A stretch of 64,000 nt of DNA from assembly GCA_037128295.1 (NCBI GenBank), contig JBAXWR010000006.1, positions 7,314 through 71,313 of the forward strand, written 5' to 3'. The notes under the pieces are model-generated. The model was not told where the DNA came from. It made no database searches and was given only the letters and a program-made list of their open reading frames with translations. The DNA is from JAAFHB01 sp037128295 (lineage in GTDB: Bacteria; Bacteroidota; Bacteroidia; Bacteroidales; Prolixibacteraceae). Both the position numbers and the translations under genes were made by a program. Positions within the stretch are counted from its first letter, which is position 1. Each line of letters opens with the position of its first letter. This document shows positions 1 to 8,216 of this stretch, one piece after another.

Positions 1-753
1 CGTGCCCTGAACTGCCCAATTACAGACATCGATCATATGGATCGCCTGATCAAGAAAAATGCCTCCTGATAATTCATTGAAATGGAAATGGTTGCGGATT
101 CTGGCCTCGTCATACGACATACCGGTTATTGGTTTGATTGGGATACCCGACGAAAAATAGTAAAGCTGTACACTGATCAATTCGCCGATATCGCCCCGCT
201 GAATCCTTTTGACCATTTCAACATAAGGTGTAGCATACCGAATCTGAAAACCAATGACTACGCTCAGTTTATTATTCGCTACTTCACTGACTCTTAGTAT
301 TTTTTTGCAACCATCCACATCGGTGGCAGCCGGTTTTTCGCTATAGGCATGTTTGCCTGCGGCTACTGCAGCTTCGAGGATAAACGGATGTCCGTAAGCG
401 GGAGTAGAAATTAAGACTGCATCAACATCCTTGTTTTCCAGTAATTTCTGGTAAGCAGCAGAACCCTTGTAAATATTTGATTTACTGACTTCTGCAAACC
501 CTTTTTTGGAGTTCAGTTCTTTTACTTTTGTCTGGGCGGCGGCCAGTTGGTCGTCGAAAAGATCGGCAAGTGCAATGATATTGATATTTGTATTGGCCGA
601 CATGGCACTGATCACACCGGTGCCACGGTTCCCGCAGCCGATAAATCCCATCCTCACAGCCGAATTATTGGTAGTGCCAAAAGCGATGGCTGGTTTTACG
701 ATTGTGATGGCTGAAACAGCCCCTGCAGTTTTGACAAAAGTTCTTCTTTCCAT
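1..753 (-). CDS. Gfo/Idh/MocA-family oxidoreductase, Tat-exported (partial, C-terminus off the window)
   Basis: The minus-strand frame is open from an ATG at 753 down to base 1, so 251 codons are seen and the C-terminus is missing. The N-terminus starts MERRTFVKTAG, a twin-arginine signal (RR-x-F-x-K) followed by a hydrophobic stretch, so folded export with bound cofactor is likely. A Rossmann motif follows (MGFIGCGNRGTG), then the family's EKP motif (YSEKPAATDVDG), and later the segment GGIFLDQAIHMIDVCNWAVQG, typical of secreted sugar oxidoreductases that use a tightly bound NAD(P). In this family the reaction is usually oxidation or epimerisation of a sugar or sugar derivative; the substrate cannot be read from sequence. 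It is divergent from the glycoside hydrolase-like gene at 821. Confidence 0.9.
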   Translation of the reverse strand, partial: MERRTFVKTAGAVSAITIVKPAIAFGTTNNSAVRMGFIGCGNRGTGVISAMSANTNINIIALADLFDDQLAAAQTKVKELNSKKGFAEVSKSNIYKGSAAYQKLLENKDVDAVLISTPAYGHPFILEAAVAAGKHAYSEKPAATDVDGCKKILRVSEVANNKLSVVIGFQIRYATPYVEMVKRIQRGDIGELISVQLYYFSSGIPIKPITGMSYDEARIRNHFHFNELSGGIFLDQAIHMIDVCNWAVQGT

Positions 754-788
754 GTTGTAGATTTTTTCCAAAAATAATAAACAAAAGT

Positions 789-796
789 TACATTTG
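789..796 (+). promoter_or_regulatory. Bacteroidota-type -7 box (TACATTTG) upstream of the 821 gene
   Basis: TACATTTG matches the TAnnTTTG -7 consensus of Bacteroidota housekeeping promoters and lies 24 nt before the ATG at 821, within the divergent intergenic gap. No clear -33 TTTG was found at the expected distance, so this rests on one box and its position. Confidence 0.45.
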
Positions 797-820
797 TCTA
801 TTCGATGATCAAATTACAAT

Positions 821-3457
821 ATGAAAGCACAATTACTTGTTTTATTTATAGGCATTTGGGTTTCTGCCAATGCACAAAATGTTGGTCTGGTTTTTAATAA
901 AGAGTCGGGCAAAGTGCAATTTGCCGTAAATGAATTGGTAAATACGCTTAAAGCAAAGGGAATTGAACCCGCGAGTTATTCTATTTCCGAGCTGGATAAG
1001 ATCCAGTCTGATAAAACCAATATCGTCCTAATCAGCTTAAGCGATAAAGTTGCTTCAAGCATTGTGAAAAAGACAGGTATTAAAAATACTGCTGACTTAA
1101 AAGACGAAGGTTTTATTGTTCATAAAGGAGGCAAGGATCAAAAAACGATCTATGTTTTGGGCTATAATGAAGCCGGAACCATGTATGGAGGCCTTGAAGT
1201 TGCTGAAATGATTAGAGTTAAGGGGTTAAATGCGGTACAAAATCAGTTGCAGAACCCCTACATGAAGGTTCGCGGGACAAAGTTCAATATTCCGCTCGAT
1301 ATGAGAACTCCTACTTATACAGAACCAAGTGATGCTGCACAGAAAAACATGCCCGAAATGTGGGATTTTGAGTTCTGGAAGGCGTTTATCGATAATCTTG
1401 CGCGTAATCGCTACAACCTTATTTCGCTCTGGAATATGCATCCATTTCCATCGATGGTAAAAGTTCCCGAGTATCCTGAAGTTGCATTGAACGATGTTAG
1501 AAGGAGTACAGGCATTTGGAAAGAAAATTATTCACTGAACGGTTGGGGCTTCGATGCACCAGAGATCATGAAAAGTTATGAAGTTCTCAAGAAAATGAAC
1601 ATCGATGAGAAGATAGAATTTTGGCGCAGGGTTATGGCTTATGGCAAACAACGCAATGTGAGATTTTATGTAGTAACCTGGAATATATTTGTTTATGGAA
1701 CCGATGGCAAATATGGCATTACCGATAAAGCTGATAACCCGATTACTACCGACTATTTCCGAAAAAGTGTAAAACAGATGGTACTCACCTATCCCGACCT
1801 TGCAGGAATTGGACTTACAACAGGTGAAAACATGTACGACTATACGGCAACCCAAAAAGAAGAATGGGCTTTTGCCACTTATGGACAAGGTGTTCTGGAC
1901 GCGCTAAAGGAACAGCCAGAAAGAAAAATTGACTTCATACATCGTCAGCATCAATCCAAAGCAAACGAAATCACCAGGATTTTTAAAGAAATCAGAAACA
2001 ATAGGAACATCAATTTCCTGTTTAGCTTCAAATATGCACAAGCTCATGTTTACAGCTCCGTTAATCAGGTTTTCCATCAGGATTTTGTAAAAGATATTCA
2101 AAGCGAAAACCTTAAAACATTGTGGACGTTGCGAAACGACGATAATTTCTATTTCCGGTGGGGTGCGCCCGATTTTGTAAGAGATTTCATTAAGAATATG
2201 CCATACGACGTATCTGAAGGATTTTATTATGGTTCAGACCAATACGTATGGGGCAGAGATTTTTTGAGCAAAAATAACTCTGGCAAAGGGCAACTCGAAT
2301 TGGAAAAACATTGGTACCAATGGATGTGCTGGGGTAGATTAGGGTATAATCCCAACATGGGAAATGATCGATTTGTCGATGTTATTCAATCCCGTTTCCC
2401 TACGGTAAATGCCCGGGAAATGTTTGATGCATGGCAAACCGCCTCTATGATTTATCCTTTGGTTACAGGTTTCCACTGGGGATCGCTCGATTTTCAATGG
2501 TACATCGAGGCAGGCCAATCACAGCCTTCTGTGGCAAACACTCCTTCCGGATACCACGACGCAAATAACTTTATTAACCTGCCGCCCCATAAGGGAACTG
2601 AAAATGTTTCTATTCCCGATTATGTTAAGGCTTTCCTTTCGAATGCCGCAGTTAAAGGAATTACACCTTTACAAGTCGCCGAAAACATTCTAAGAAATGC
2701 AGATGCTGCTTTAAACTGGGCCGATAAACAAAGTCCTTCCAATTCACAAGAGCTAAGAATTACGATTGATGACATTAAAACAATGGCCTGGCTGGGCAAG
2801 TATTATGCCCATAAAATAAAGGCTGCTACCTATTTAGCCGTATTCAGGGAAACACTTCAAAAAGAGTGGCAAACCAGGACAATTGAGGAGTTGAATACTT
2901 CAGCCGGATATTGGAGACATTATGCAACAATGGCCCTTTCAAATTACCACAATCCATTGTGGACCAATCGGGTAGGAAATGTAGATTGGAAGAAGAATTT
3001 TCAATGGGCACTTTACGAAATAACCTCCAAAGGCGGTACATACAATTTGCCTTCAATGCAACCCACATTGGGAGGTACGATACTTGAGGCTGAAGATGTA
3101 TGTGATCATTCGTCATTAATCGATTCGAAACTGAAGGGATATACTGGAAAAGGCTATGTTGGTGGTGGTCAGGACCATGCCAGACAGCAATTGAAATGGA
3201 ACTACAAAGCATCTGTATCCGGAAATTATATTCTGGAATTCCGATATACCCTAAATCGCAACGATGTGTCTCCGATTGCATTGGATATTAATGGAAAAAC
3301 GATTGGCGAAATTGAATTCTGGAGTACCGGAAATGCCGGCACCTGGGTTTGGGAACGCGTTACCGTAAAACTTGAAAAAGGTTTAAACACAATTGGAATT
3401 TCCCCGGAGAAATTTGTGCTCCTGGATCATGTCAACATCATGAAAGATGGTCAATAA
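821..3457 (+). CDS. Secreted glycoside hydrolase-like protein (alpha-glucuronidase/galacturonidase-like fold) with C-terminal carbohydrate-binding module
   Basis: 878 residues. Residues 1-19 are a signal peptide (ends SANAQ). Residues ~20-140 form an alpha/beta domain of the type that precedes the catalytic barrel in GH67, GH115 and GH20 enzymes (VYVLGYNEAGTMYGGLEVAE-like region near residue 110-130). A TIM-barrel-like part follows from about 145 to 560 with many Trp, Tyr and acidic residues (for example WNMHPFPS, TWNIFVYG, GLTTGENM, ASP/GLU-rich loops). The last ~130 residues start LEAEDV and look like a CBM6/CBM35-type beta-sandwich. I cannot place it in one GH family with certainty; uronic-acid-releasing activity on pectin or xylan side chains is the best guess. 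A -7 promoter box precedes it. Exported enzyme, consistent with the polysaccharide-degrading setting. Confidence 0.7.
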   Translation: MKAQLLVLFIGIWVSANAQNVGLVFNKESGKVQFAVNELVNTLKAKGIEPASYSISELDKIQSDKTNIVLISLSDKVASSIVKKTGIKNTADLKDEGFIVHKGGKDQKTIYVLGYNEAGTMYGGLEVAEMIRVKGLNAVQNQLQNPYMKVRGTKFNIPLDMRTPTYTEPSDAAQKNMPEMWDFEFWKAFIDNLARNRYNLISLWNMHPFPSMVKVPEYPEVALNDVRRSTGIWKENYSLNGWGFDAPEIMKSYEVLKKMNIDEKIEFWRRVMAYGKQRNVRFYVVTWNIFVYGTDGKYGITDKADNPITTDYFRKSVKQMVLTYPDLAGIGLTTGENMYDYTATQKEEWAFATYGQGVLDALKEQPERKIDFIHRQHQSKANEITRIFKEIRNNRNINFLFSFKYAQAHVYSSVNQVFHQDFVKDIQSENLKTLWTLRNDDNFYFRWGAPDFVRDFIKNMPYDVSEGFYYGSDQYVWGRDFLSKNNSGKGQLELEKHWYQWMCWGRLGYNPNMGNDRFVDVIQSRFPTVNAREMFDAWQTASMIYPLVTGFHWGSLDFQWYIEAGQSQPSVANTPSGYHDANNFINLPPHKGTENVSIPDYVKAFLSNAAVKGITPLQVAENILRNADAALNWADKQSPSNSQELRITIDDIKTMAWLGKYYAHKIKAATYLAVFRETLQKEWQTRTIEELNTSAGYWRHYATMALSNYHNPLWTNRVGNVDWKKNFQWALYEITSKGGTYNLPSMQPTLGGTILEAEDVCDHSSLIDSKLKGYTGKGYVGGGQDHARQQLKWNYKASVSGNYILEFRYTLNRNDVSPIALDINGKTIGEIEFWSTGNAGTWVWERVTVKLEKGLNTIGISPEKFVLLDHVNIMKDGQ

Positions 3458-3577
3458 TCAACTATCAATTGATTTGAGGTATGACATCTTTTGGCACACC
3501 TGAAAATTAGTTTTGTGGAGAAGAATAAGGAGATTTGCCTTATGGAAATTAATCCATTAAATCAATAAACGGTAAAA

Positions 3578-3591
3578 GGGGAGGAGAAAAA
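3578..3591 (+). promoter_or_regulatory. Strong Shine-Dalgarno before the 3592 gene
   Basis: GGGGAGGAG ends five bases before the ATG at 3592. Most genes in this window have no purine-rich site, so a near-perfect Shine-Dalgarno sequence is unusual here. It supports this ATG as the real start and fits a horizontally acquired gene. Confidence 0.6.
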
Positions 3592-4005
3592 ATGAAATTT
3601 GAGAGAAAATATACAATCAATCAGTGGGTTAGATGGAACAATAAATTGTCGGAAGCTATTGAGGATTTTTATGTTTCCTTCTCAATCCATCCCATTATCC
3701 TGGAGGCAAACCTGCATACCCATTCACAAATTGATTTTTTAATAAATATTGTCCCCGGCGAAAAAGAGAAATTGCACCATGTAAATGAGCTTACCAATGA
3801 AGTTTCCTATCCAAAACTAAATGAAAAGGTAGGTATCAATCAATTTTCAACCACAAATTGCTCATTGGAATTTGCAGTTGATGACGAACTTGAGGACAAA
3901 GAATTTGTATTGGTCTATGACTCCGACCCTGAATGGGGCGATGATGAAAATGATTCCATAGATCCAATAGTTGAGGAATTTGAACTTGTTGAAAGTAAAT
4001 TTTAG
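3592..4005 (+). CDS. Hypothetical small acidic protein
   Basis: 137 residues; family not recognised. No signal peptide or membrane segment, so cytoplasmic. The N-terminal half is mixed; the C-terminal 50 residues are strongly acidic (runs such as DDELEDKEF, DSDPEWGDDENDSIDP), which recalls proteins that mimic DNA or bind basic partners, though that is only a resemblance. It has a strong Shine-Dalgarno sequence. It is the first of three same-strand genes that look foreign to the surrounding polysaccharide genes (followed at 4075 by a PD-(D/E)XK-like protein and at 4696 by an HhH protein). An inhibitor, immunity or accessory role for that cluster is speculation. Confidence 0.65.
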   Translation: MKFERKYTINQWVRWNNKLSEAIEDFYVSFSIHPIILEANLHTHSQIDFLINIVPGEKEKLHHVNELTNEVSYPKLNEKVGINQFSTTNCSLEFAVDDELEDKEFVLVYDSDPEWGDDENDSIDPIVEEFELVESKF

Positions 4006-4074
4006 ATTCCTGAATCACAATCATTTGAATGACACATTAAATGAATACATTTACCATAAAATAAATGAACAGCC

Positions 4075-4620
4075 ATGGATGTAAATGAAGAAATTGTGGA
4101 ACAGTACCTTAAAATTGTGAAAAGATGGTTTTGTATGACAGATATTGTTTATCAAGTACCTCGTAATTGGGGTAACATTGATATTCTGGCATATGACCCC
4201 ATAGATAACTTGTACTACGATATTGAAGTTAAGTTTAGATCTGCTTTTTCGATCCCATTTTCAAGTTTTGAAACAAATACGGAAAAGGATAAATTTATTG
4301 ATCAAATCACTGGAAAGGAAAGAAATCAGAAAGTCGAAGATATAATAAAAACAAAGGCAAAAAAAATTTTCGTGACAACACATCAACTTTTTGGACGCAA
4401 TGCAGATAAGAGAAAAGAAGCAGAAAAGAGAAAAGAAATGGAAAACAAGTTTATAAATATTATTAAATCAAAGGGTTATGAATGTGAGGTTTGGTATTTT
4501 GACGATATAATTCGTGAATTATTTAAGGCCACAAATACAAAAGGAAGATACAATACTCAATTAATGCAAACGATACGGTTAATTAAAACTTACAACAATG
4601 ATGATAAAAACCCATTTTGA
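4075..4620 (+). CDS. Putative PD-(D/E)XK nuclease-superfamily protein
   Basis: 181 residues, cytoplasmic. Around residues 30-60 it carries WGNIDILAYD followed by YYDIEVKFR, which fits the D-(x10-20)-(D/E)xK active-site pattern of restriction-endonuclease-fold enzymes: an Asp in ID(I)L and an E-x-K in IEVK. The rest is Lys/Glu-rich helix and a short C-terminal alpha/beta part (YECEVWYFDDII). The family name is not known to me. Most such small proteins are nucleases in restriction, repair or mobile-element biology. It sits 70 bp after the acidic protein gene and 75 bp before the HhH protein gene, all on the same strand. Nuclease assignment rests on one motif; no homology search was possible. 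Confidence 0.6.
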   Translation: MDVNEEIVEQYLKIVKRWFCMTDIVYQVPRNWGNIDILAYDPIDNLYYDIEVKFRSAFSIPFSSFETNTEKDKFIDQITGKERNQKVEDIIKTKAKKIFVTTHQLFGRNADKRKEAEKRKEMENKFINIIKSKGYECEVWYFDDIIRELFKATNTKGRYNTQLMQTIRLIKTYNNDDKNPF

Positions 4621-4695
4621 CCCAAAACCGAGGAGTTCCCTTAATAATTTCGGAATATTTCAATTTCGACAACAACGTACTAAAACAGTAAAACC

Positions 4696-5367
4696 ATGAA
4701 AATAGCCGATTTCGCAAATTTCATCCGGGAGATACCTTATGAATATCAATCCTTTGATATTAAAAGAAGCATTTGGGGGAATGAAGTGAACCAGAGAATG
4801 ATTATTAACGACATTTTTTCGGGAAACGAAACCATTTGTATTTCCAGATTTGATCTTTTCCATTCAGCTTGGAATCTACAGGAATTTGCAATAAAAGTTC
4901 TGATGTGGGGATATCCAACAAAAGGCAGGGGTAGAAATATCGAAAACCTGCTGAAACCTGAAAACTTTGAAAAACTAATCTGTCAACTGAAAATGCTTGA
5001 AGGAAAAAATGATCTGACATTGGCTGATATTCAAGAATTTCAGGAAATCAAAGGTTTAGGAATGTCAACCATAACTAAGTTTCTGTATTTCAAAAAGGTA
5101 AGAATTGAAAAATATCCAGCCCTTATTTTTGATCAGAAAGTCTTAAATGCCTTGAATAATGGTAAATATAGGGATTTTGCAATAGAAAAATTTAAGAATA
5201 TTAAAAGTAATAATTCTGTTTTTGACTATCTTGACTACCTTTCTTTCATGCAGTCATTGGCCAATAAAATGAATGTACTCCCAGATCAACTTGAACTGTT
5301 TCTGTTCGAGTTTGGTTCAAATCTAAAACAGCCAAAAGGGGAAGAAGGCGATTGGGATTTAATGTAA
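4696..5367 (+). CDS. Helix-hairpin-helix protein resembling OGG-fold DNA glycosylases
   Basis: 223 residues, cytoplasmic. Residues ~110-150 read FQEIKGLGMSTITKFLYF then ALIFDQKVLNAL. The first part is a helix-hairpin-helix (x-x-G-L/I-G-x-S/T) DNA-binding hairpin and the Asp in IFDQKV occupies the place of the catalytic Asp of HhH-GPD base-excision glycosylases. The classical Lys of bifunctional 8-oxoguanine glycosylases is not evident in the expected position. Proteins of this type are found scattered in defence islands and are annotated as OGG-fold. Together with the preceding PD-(D/E)XK-like gene it forms a plausible DNA recognition plus cleavage pair. No terminator was found directly after it; the next 356 bp are non-coding. 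Confidence 0.6.
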   Translation: MKIADFANFIREIPYEYQSFDIKRSIWGNEVNQRMIINDIFSGNETICISRFDLFHSAWNLQEFAIKVLMWGYPTKGRGRNIENLLKPENFEKLICQLKMLEGKNDLTLADIQEFQEIKGLGMSTITKFLYFKKVRIEKYPALIFDQKVLNALNNGKYRDFAIEKFKNIKSNNSVFDYLDYLSFMQSLANKMNVLPDQLELFLFEFGSNLKQPKGEEGDWDLM

Positions 5368-5723
5368 AAATTAAGCCTATCCAAAAAAATATTTTCTTGA
5401 TCGTCCGGAGCCAGGTATGGAATCCACTAACTTAAAAGCTTTATCTCAGTTTATTAGGGACTTACATCATCTGAAAAACCACTAGCTTCTCAGTTCTTTT
5501 ATTCAAGAAAGATTGTGTTCATTCATACAGATCCAAAAGCGATTTTTATTGTATAACCAATAATGTGCCAAACCTATAAAAAAGTTATAGAAAACGATAA
5601 AAGATATCAAAAAGTGAAATATTTTTGCAATTAAATCTATGCAGTTGACAGCTTGTCCACTTTTGCAGGAACGAAAATGAAAAAACTCAGGTAATCCATT
5701 TATTAACAATTAAAACCAAATTC
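5368..5723. other. Non-coding gap
   Basis: 356 bp, AT-rich. It holds no convincing gene; the only structure I see is a -7 type promoter box at 5620-5627 before the WG-repeat gene. Confidence 0.6.
5620..5627 (+). promoter_or_regulatory. -7 box (TATTTTTG) upstream of the WG-repeat gene
   Basis: TATTTTTG fits TAnnTTTG and lies ~97 nt before the ATG at 5724, implying a leader of ~90 nt. No matching -33 element is evident. Confidence 0.3.
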
Positions 5724-7748
5724 ATGAAAAACCCTCTGTTATTCACCTTGTTTCTCTTTTTTGTTGTTGGAGAACTATTTGCACAAGACAGCCACTCTTC
5801 CAAACTTGAAAAAATCGCGGCCAATATGCGAGCGAAAACCGAAAAAGACTATCGCTCTTTACTGACCGCGGGTGGATTTATTCCCGTCAGTTGTATAAAA
5901 GGCTTTCCCCAAAATCTGGTGGGCTATGCTTTTAATGCGATGATGATCGTCATTGATGAAAAGTCTTTTAGTGATCCTTTCAAGGAAAGTAGAAAAGTAC
6001 TTTATTTTGATAATGATAAAATAGTTTCGACTGAAGCCCCTTTGGTCGAATTGAGCTGCCCTATCGTATTTACCTTTACTGCAAAACAAGGCACGAGTGA
6101 TGTTCTCGTATTTATCGGTGAAAGCAGTTATGCCTATATTTATAAAGTAGGCAAATTTGATCAGGTTTTACCTAAGACAATTGACATATGTGCCATTGAT
6201 TTTGAGAAGAATACCATGCAAAAATCTTTTGTTTTTATCTTATTGAACAATCACCAGGGAAATAATGCAAGCTATGACTTTTCGATCTTTGCCAAAGATT
6301 TGAAATCGACAGAAAATGCCAAATATAGATATGATTTTGTAGGCTATTCATCCGAAGGATTGACTTGCGTCAGACTAAATGGCAAATATGGATTTATTGA
6401 CAAGGCTGGTAAAGAAATTGTGCCGCCAAAATATACCGACCTTCAGCTTTATTCTGAAGGAATGGCTGCAATAAAAATGGGTGAGAAATGGGGCTATGTA
6501 ACGAATGCAGGGAAAGAAACGATTATCCCCAAATATGATTTGGCAGATAACTTTGCTGAAGGATATGCAAAAGTAAAATCAGGTGGTAAATATGGTTTTA
6601 TCGACAAAACCGGGAAAGTTGTCATCCCAATCAAATACGATGATGGCGGCAAATTCAAAGAAGGTGTTGCAAGCATTGTATTAGGCGGTAAATGGGGATT
6701 TGTTAACAACCTGGGGAAAGAAGTTGTTCCGCTGAAATACAATAAGGTAGGGGATTTCTACGACGGAATAGCTGAAGTTCAGCTGGAGGAAAAGTCGTTT
6801 TTTATAGACCAAACAGGGAAATCGGTTAATCCAATGAGGTATGAAATGATTGACCGAATGACGGAAGGTATTGCAGCAATGAAACAAAATGGCAAATATG
6901 GATATGTCGATAGTACAAAAAAAGAAATTGTCGCCCCTAAATATGATTTTGCCTATAACTTTGCTGAAGGACTGGCAATTGTAAAACTTGGAAGTAAATA
7001 TGGTTTCATCGATCATACCGGAGCGGAAGTTATTCCTATAAAATATGAATCTGCTGACTACTTTTCAGAAGGTTTGGCACCAGTAAGTATCGGAGGAAAA
7101 TATTGTTATATAGATAAAAAGGGGACGGTTGTTATTCCAGCAACATTTAATTCTGCCATGAGTTTCTCCGCAGGTCTGGCCAGGGTGGGTATTGAAGGAA
7201 AAGATGGATTCATTGATAAGTCCGGGAAAATAGTTATCCCACCTAAATATGAGATTGCCTGGGGTCATTGCGATGGATTGGCAATGGTGAGGTTAAATAA
7301 TAAATATGGCTTTATTGATAAAACAGGAAAGGAATTAGTTCCATTGATTTACAACGATGCTGCTCCTTTTTACGAAGGTTTGGCAAAGGTAAATTTGGAT
7401 GGAAAAATGGGATATATCAATACATCGGGGCAGGAGATCATCCCGTTGAAATATGACTTTGCTTACAATTTCTCCGATGGAATGGCTCTGGTAAAAATGG
7501 ACGGCAGATGGTTCTTCATTGATAAAACCGGGCAAGTAGCTATTCCACAGGGATATAGTTCTGCAAATAGTTTTTCAGAAGGATTGGCAAAAGTGAGCCA
7601 GGGAACAAAACATGGCTTTATAGACAAAACTGGTAAAGTTGTTATTCCATTAAAATATGACGCTGCAGGTGATTTTTCAGAAGGATTGGCACCCGTCAAA
7701 TTAAATGGAAGATTTTTCTTTATTGATAAATCAGGTCAGGTAAGATAA
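5724..7748 (+). CDS. Exported WG-repeat protein
   Basis: 674 residues with a signal peptide (MKNPLLFTLFLFFVVGELFAQ). Residues ~22-200 are a non-repetitive N-terminal part; the rest, from about residue 205, is an array of 14 tandem units of ~34 residues with the core pattern K-[YW]-G-[FY]-I-D-K-x-G-K-x-[VI]-[VI]-P and E-G-[LM]-A in the second half. These are WG (WG containing) repeats, which build beta-rich, probably superhelical or solenoid structures. The last unit is cut short at the C-terminus (ends FFFIDKSGQVR). WG-repeat proteins are common in Bacteroidota; their function is mostly unknown and may be adhesion or binding in the periplasm or on the surface. It is a single-gene unit. The nucleotide repeats make it prone to copy-number change. 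Confidence 0.85.
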   Translation: MKNPLLFTLFLFFVVGELFAQDSHSSKLEKIAANMRAKTEKDYRSLLTAGGFIPVSCIKGFPQNLVGYAFNAMMIVIDEKSFSDPFKESRKVLYFDNDKIVSTEAPLVELSCPIVFTFTAKQGTSDVLVFIGESSYAYIYKVGKFDQVLPKTIDICAIDFEKNTMQKSFVFILLNNHQGNNASYDFSIFAKDLKSTENAKYRYDFVGYSSEGLTCVRLNGKYGFIDKAGKEIVPPKYTDLQLYSEGMAAIKMGEKWGYVTNAGKETIIPKYDLADNFAEGYAKVKSGGKYGFIDKTGKVVIPIKYDDGGKFKEGVASIVLGGKWGFVNNLGKEVVPLKYNKVGDFYDGIAEVQLEEKSFFIDQTGKSVNPMRYEMIDRMTEGIAAMKQNGKYGYVDSTKKEIVAPKYDFAYNFAEGLAIVKLGSKYGFIDHTGAEVIPIKYESADYFSEGLAPVSIGGKYCYIDKKGTVVIPATFNSAMSFSAGLARVGIEGKDGFIDKSGKIVIPPKYEIAWGHCDGLAMVRLNNKYGFIDKTGKELVPLIYNDAAPFYEGLAKVNLDGKMGYINTSGQEIIPLKYDFAYNFSDGMALVKMDGRWFFIDKTGQVAIPQGYSSANSFSEGLAKVSQGTKHGFIDKTGKVVIPLKYDAAGDFSEGLAPVKLNGRFFFIDKSGQVR

Positions 7749-8216
7749 TGGACTAACTCTCCTTATGGTACCTATTAGATTCTGTCGCCTGTAGAATAGT
7801 TATGCTGTCCTGTAGCTGTTATGTTCTTAATATAAGAGGCTGTCCAAAAAGTATCTTTTAACGCAAAGATCGCAAAGGTTTCGCAAAGATCGCAAAGTTA
7901 ATTAGCTGTAATTTAATTCTTTGCGATCCTTTCGATTTTATCTTTGCGAACCTTGCGGTAATTATTTCAGACTTTTTGGAAACCCTCTTGTTTTTATTGG
8001 TAGAATTTTAATTATTAGGCTTACTTTTTGGCGTGAGCCGTTTGCTCAAATTTGTGGCTGGTTTGTTATGTTTCAGGTTCAGGAAATTGGTGAGCCATTA
8101 CTTCTTCTGAAATTTCCAAGTTTTTCCCCCTTTCCCGTTTTTACTTTTTGATATTGAGGAAGTCTAAAACCTTTATTCAAAAAATCAACTAATAATTTAC
8201 ACACACGAACATCATC
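7749..8216. other. Non-coding gap with inverted-repeat element
   Basis: 468 bp between the WG-repeat gene and GH38. Its centre is an imperfect inverted-repeat element (7836-7988, listed separately). A reading frame at 7921-8151 starts inside that element and has no family features; I do not call it a gene. Confidence 0.6.
7836..7988. repeat. Imperfect inverted repeat (REP/terminator-like element)
   Basis: The outer arms, GAGGCTGTCCAAAAAGTATC at 7836 and the reverse complement of 7969-7988 (GAGGGTTTCCAAAAAGTCTG), agree at 16 of 20 positions. The inner arms carry repeated CGCAAAGATCGCAAAG-type blocks on the left and their complements (CTTTGCGATC, ATCTTTGCGAA) on the right. The whole 153 bp can fold into a long stem. 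Elements of this look are scattered between genes in Bacteroidota genomes. It follows the WG-repeat gene and may also end its transcript. Confidence 0.6.

Noticed and set aside
7921..8151. Plus-strand frame of 76 codons
   Set aside because: Starts inside the inverted-repeat element; no homology signs.
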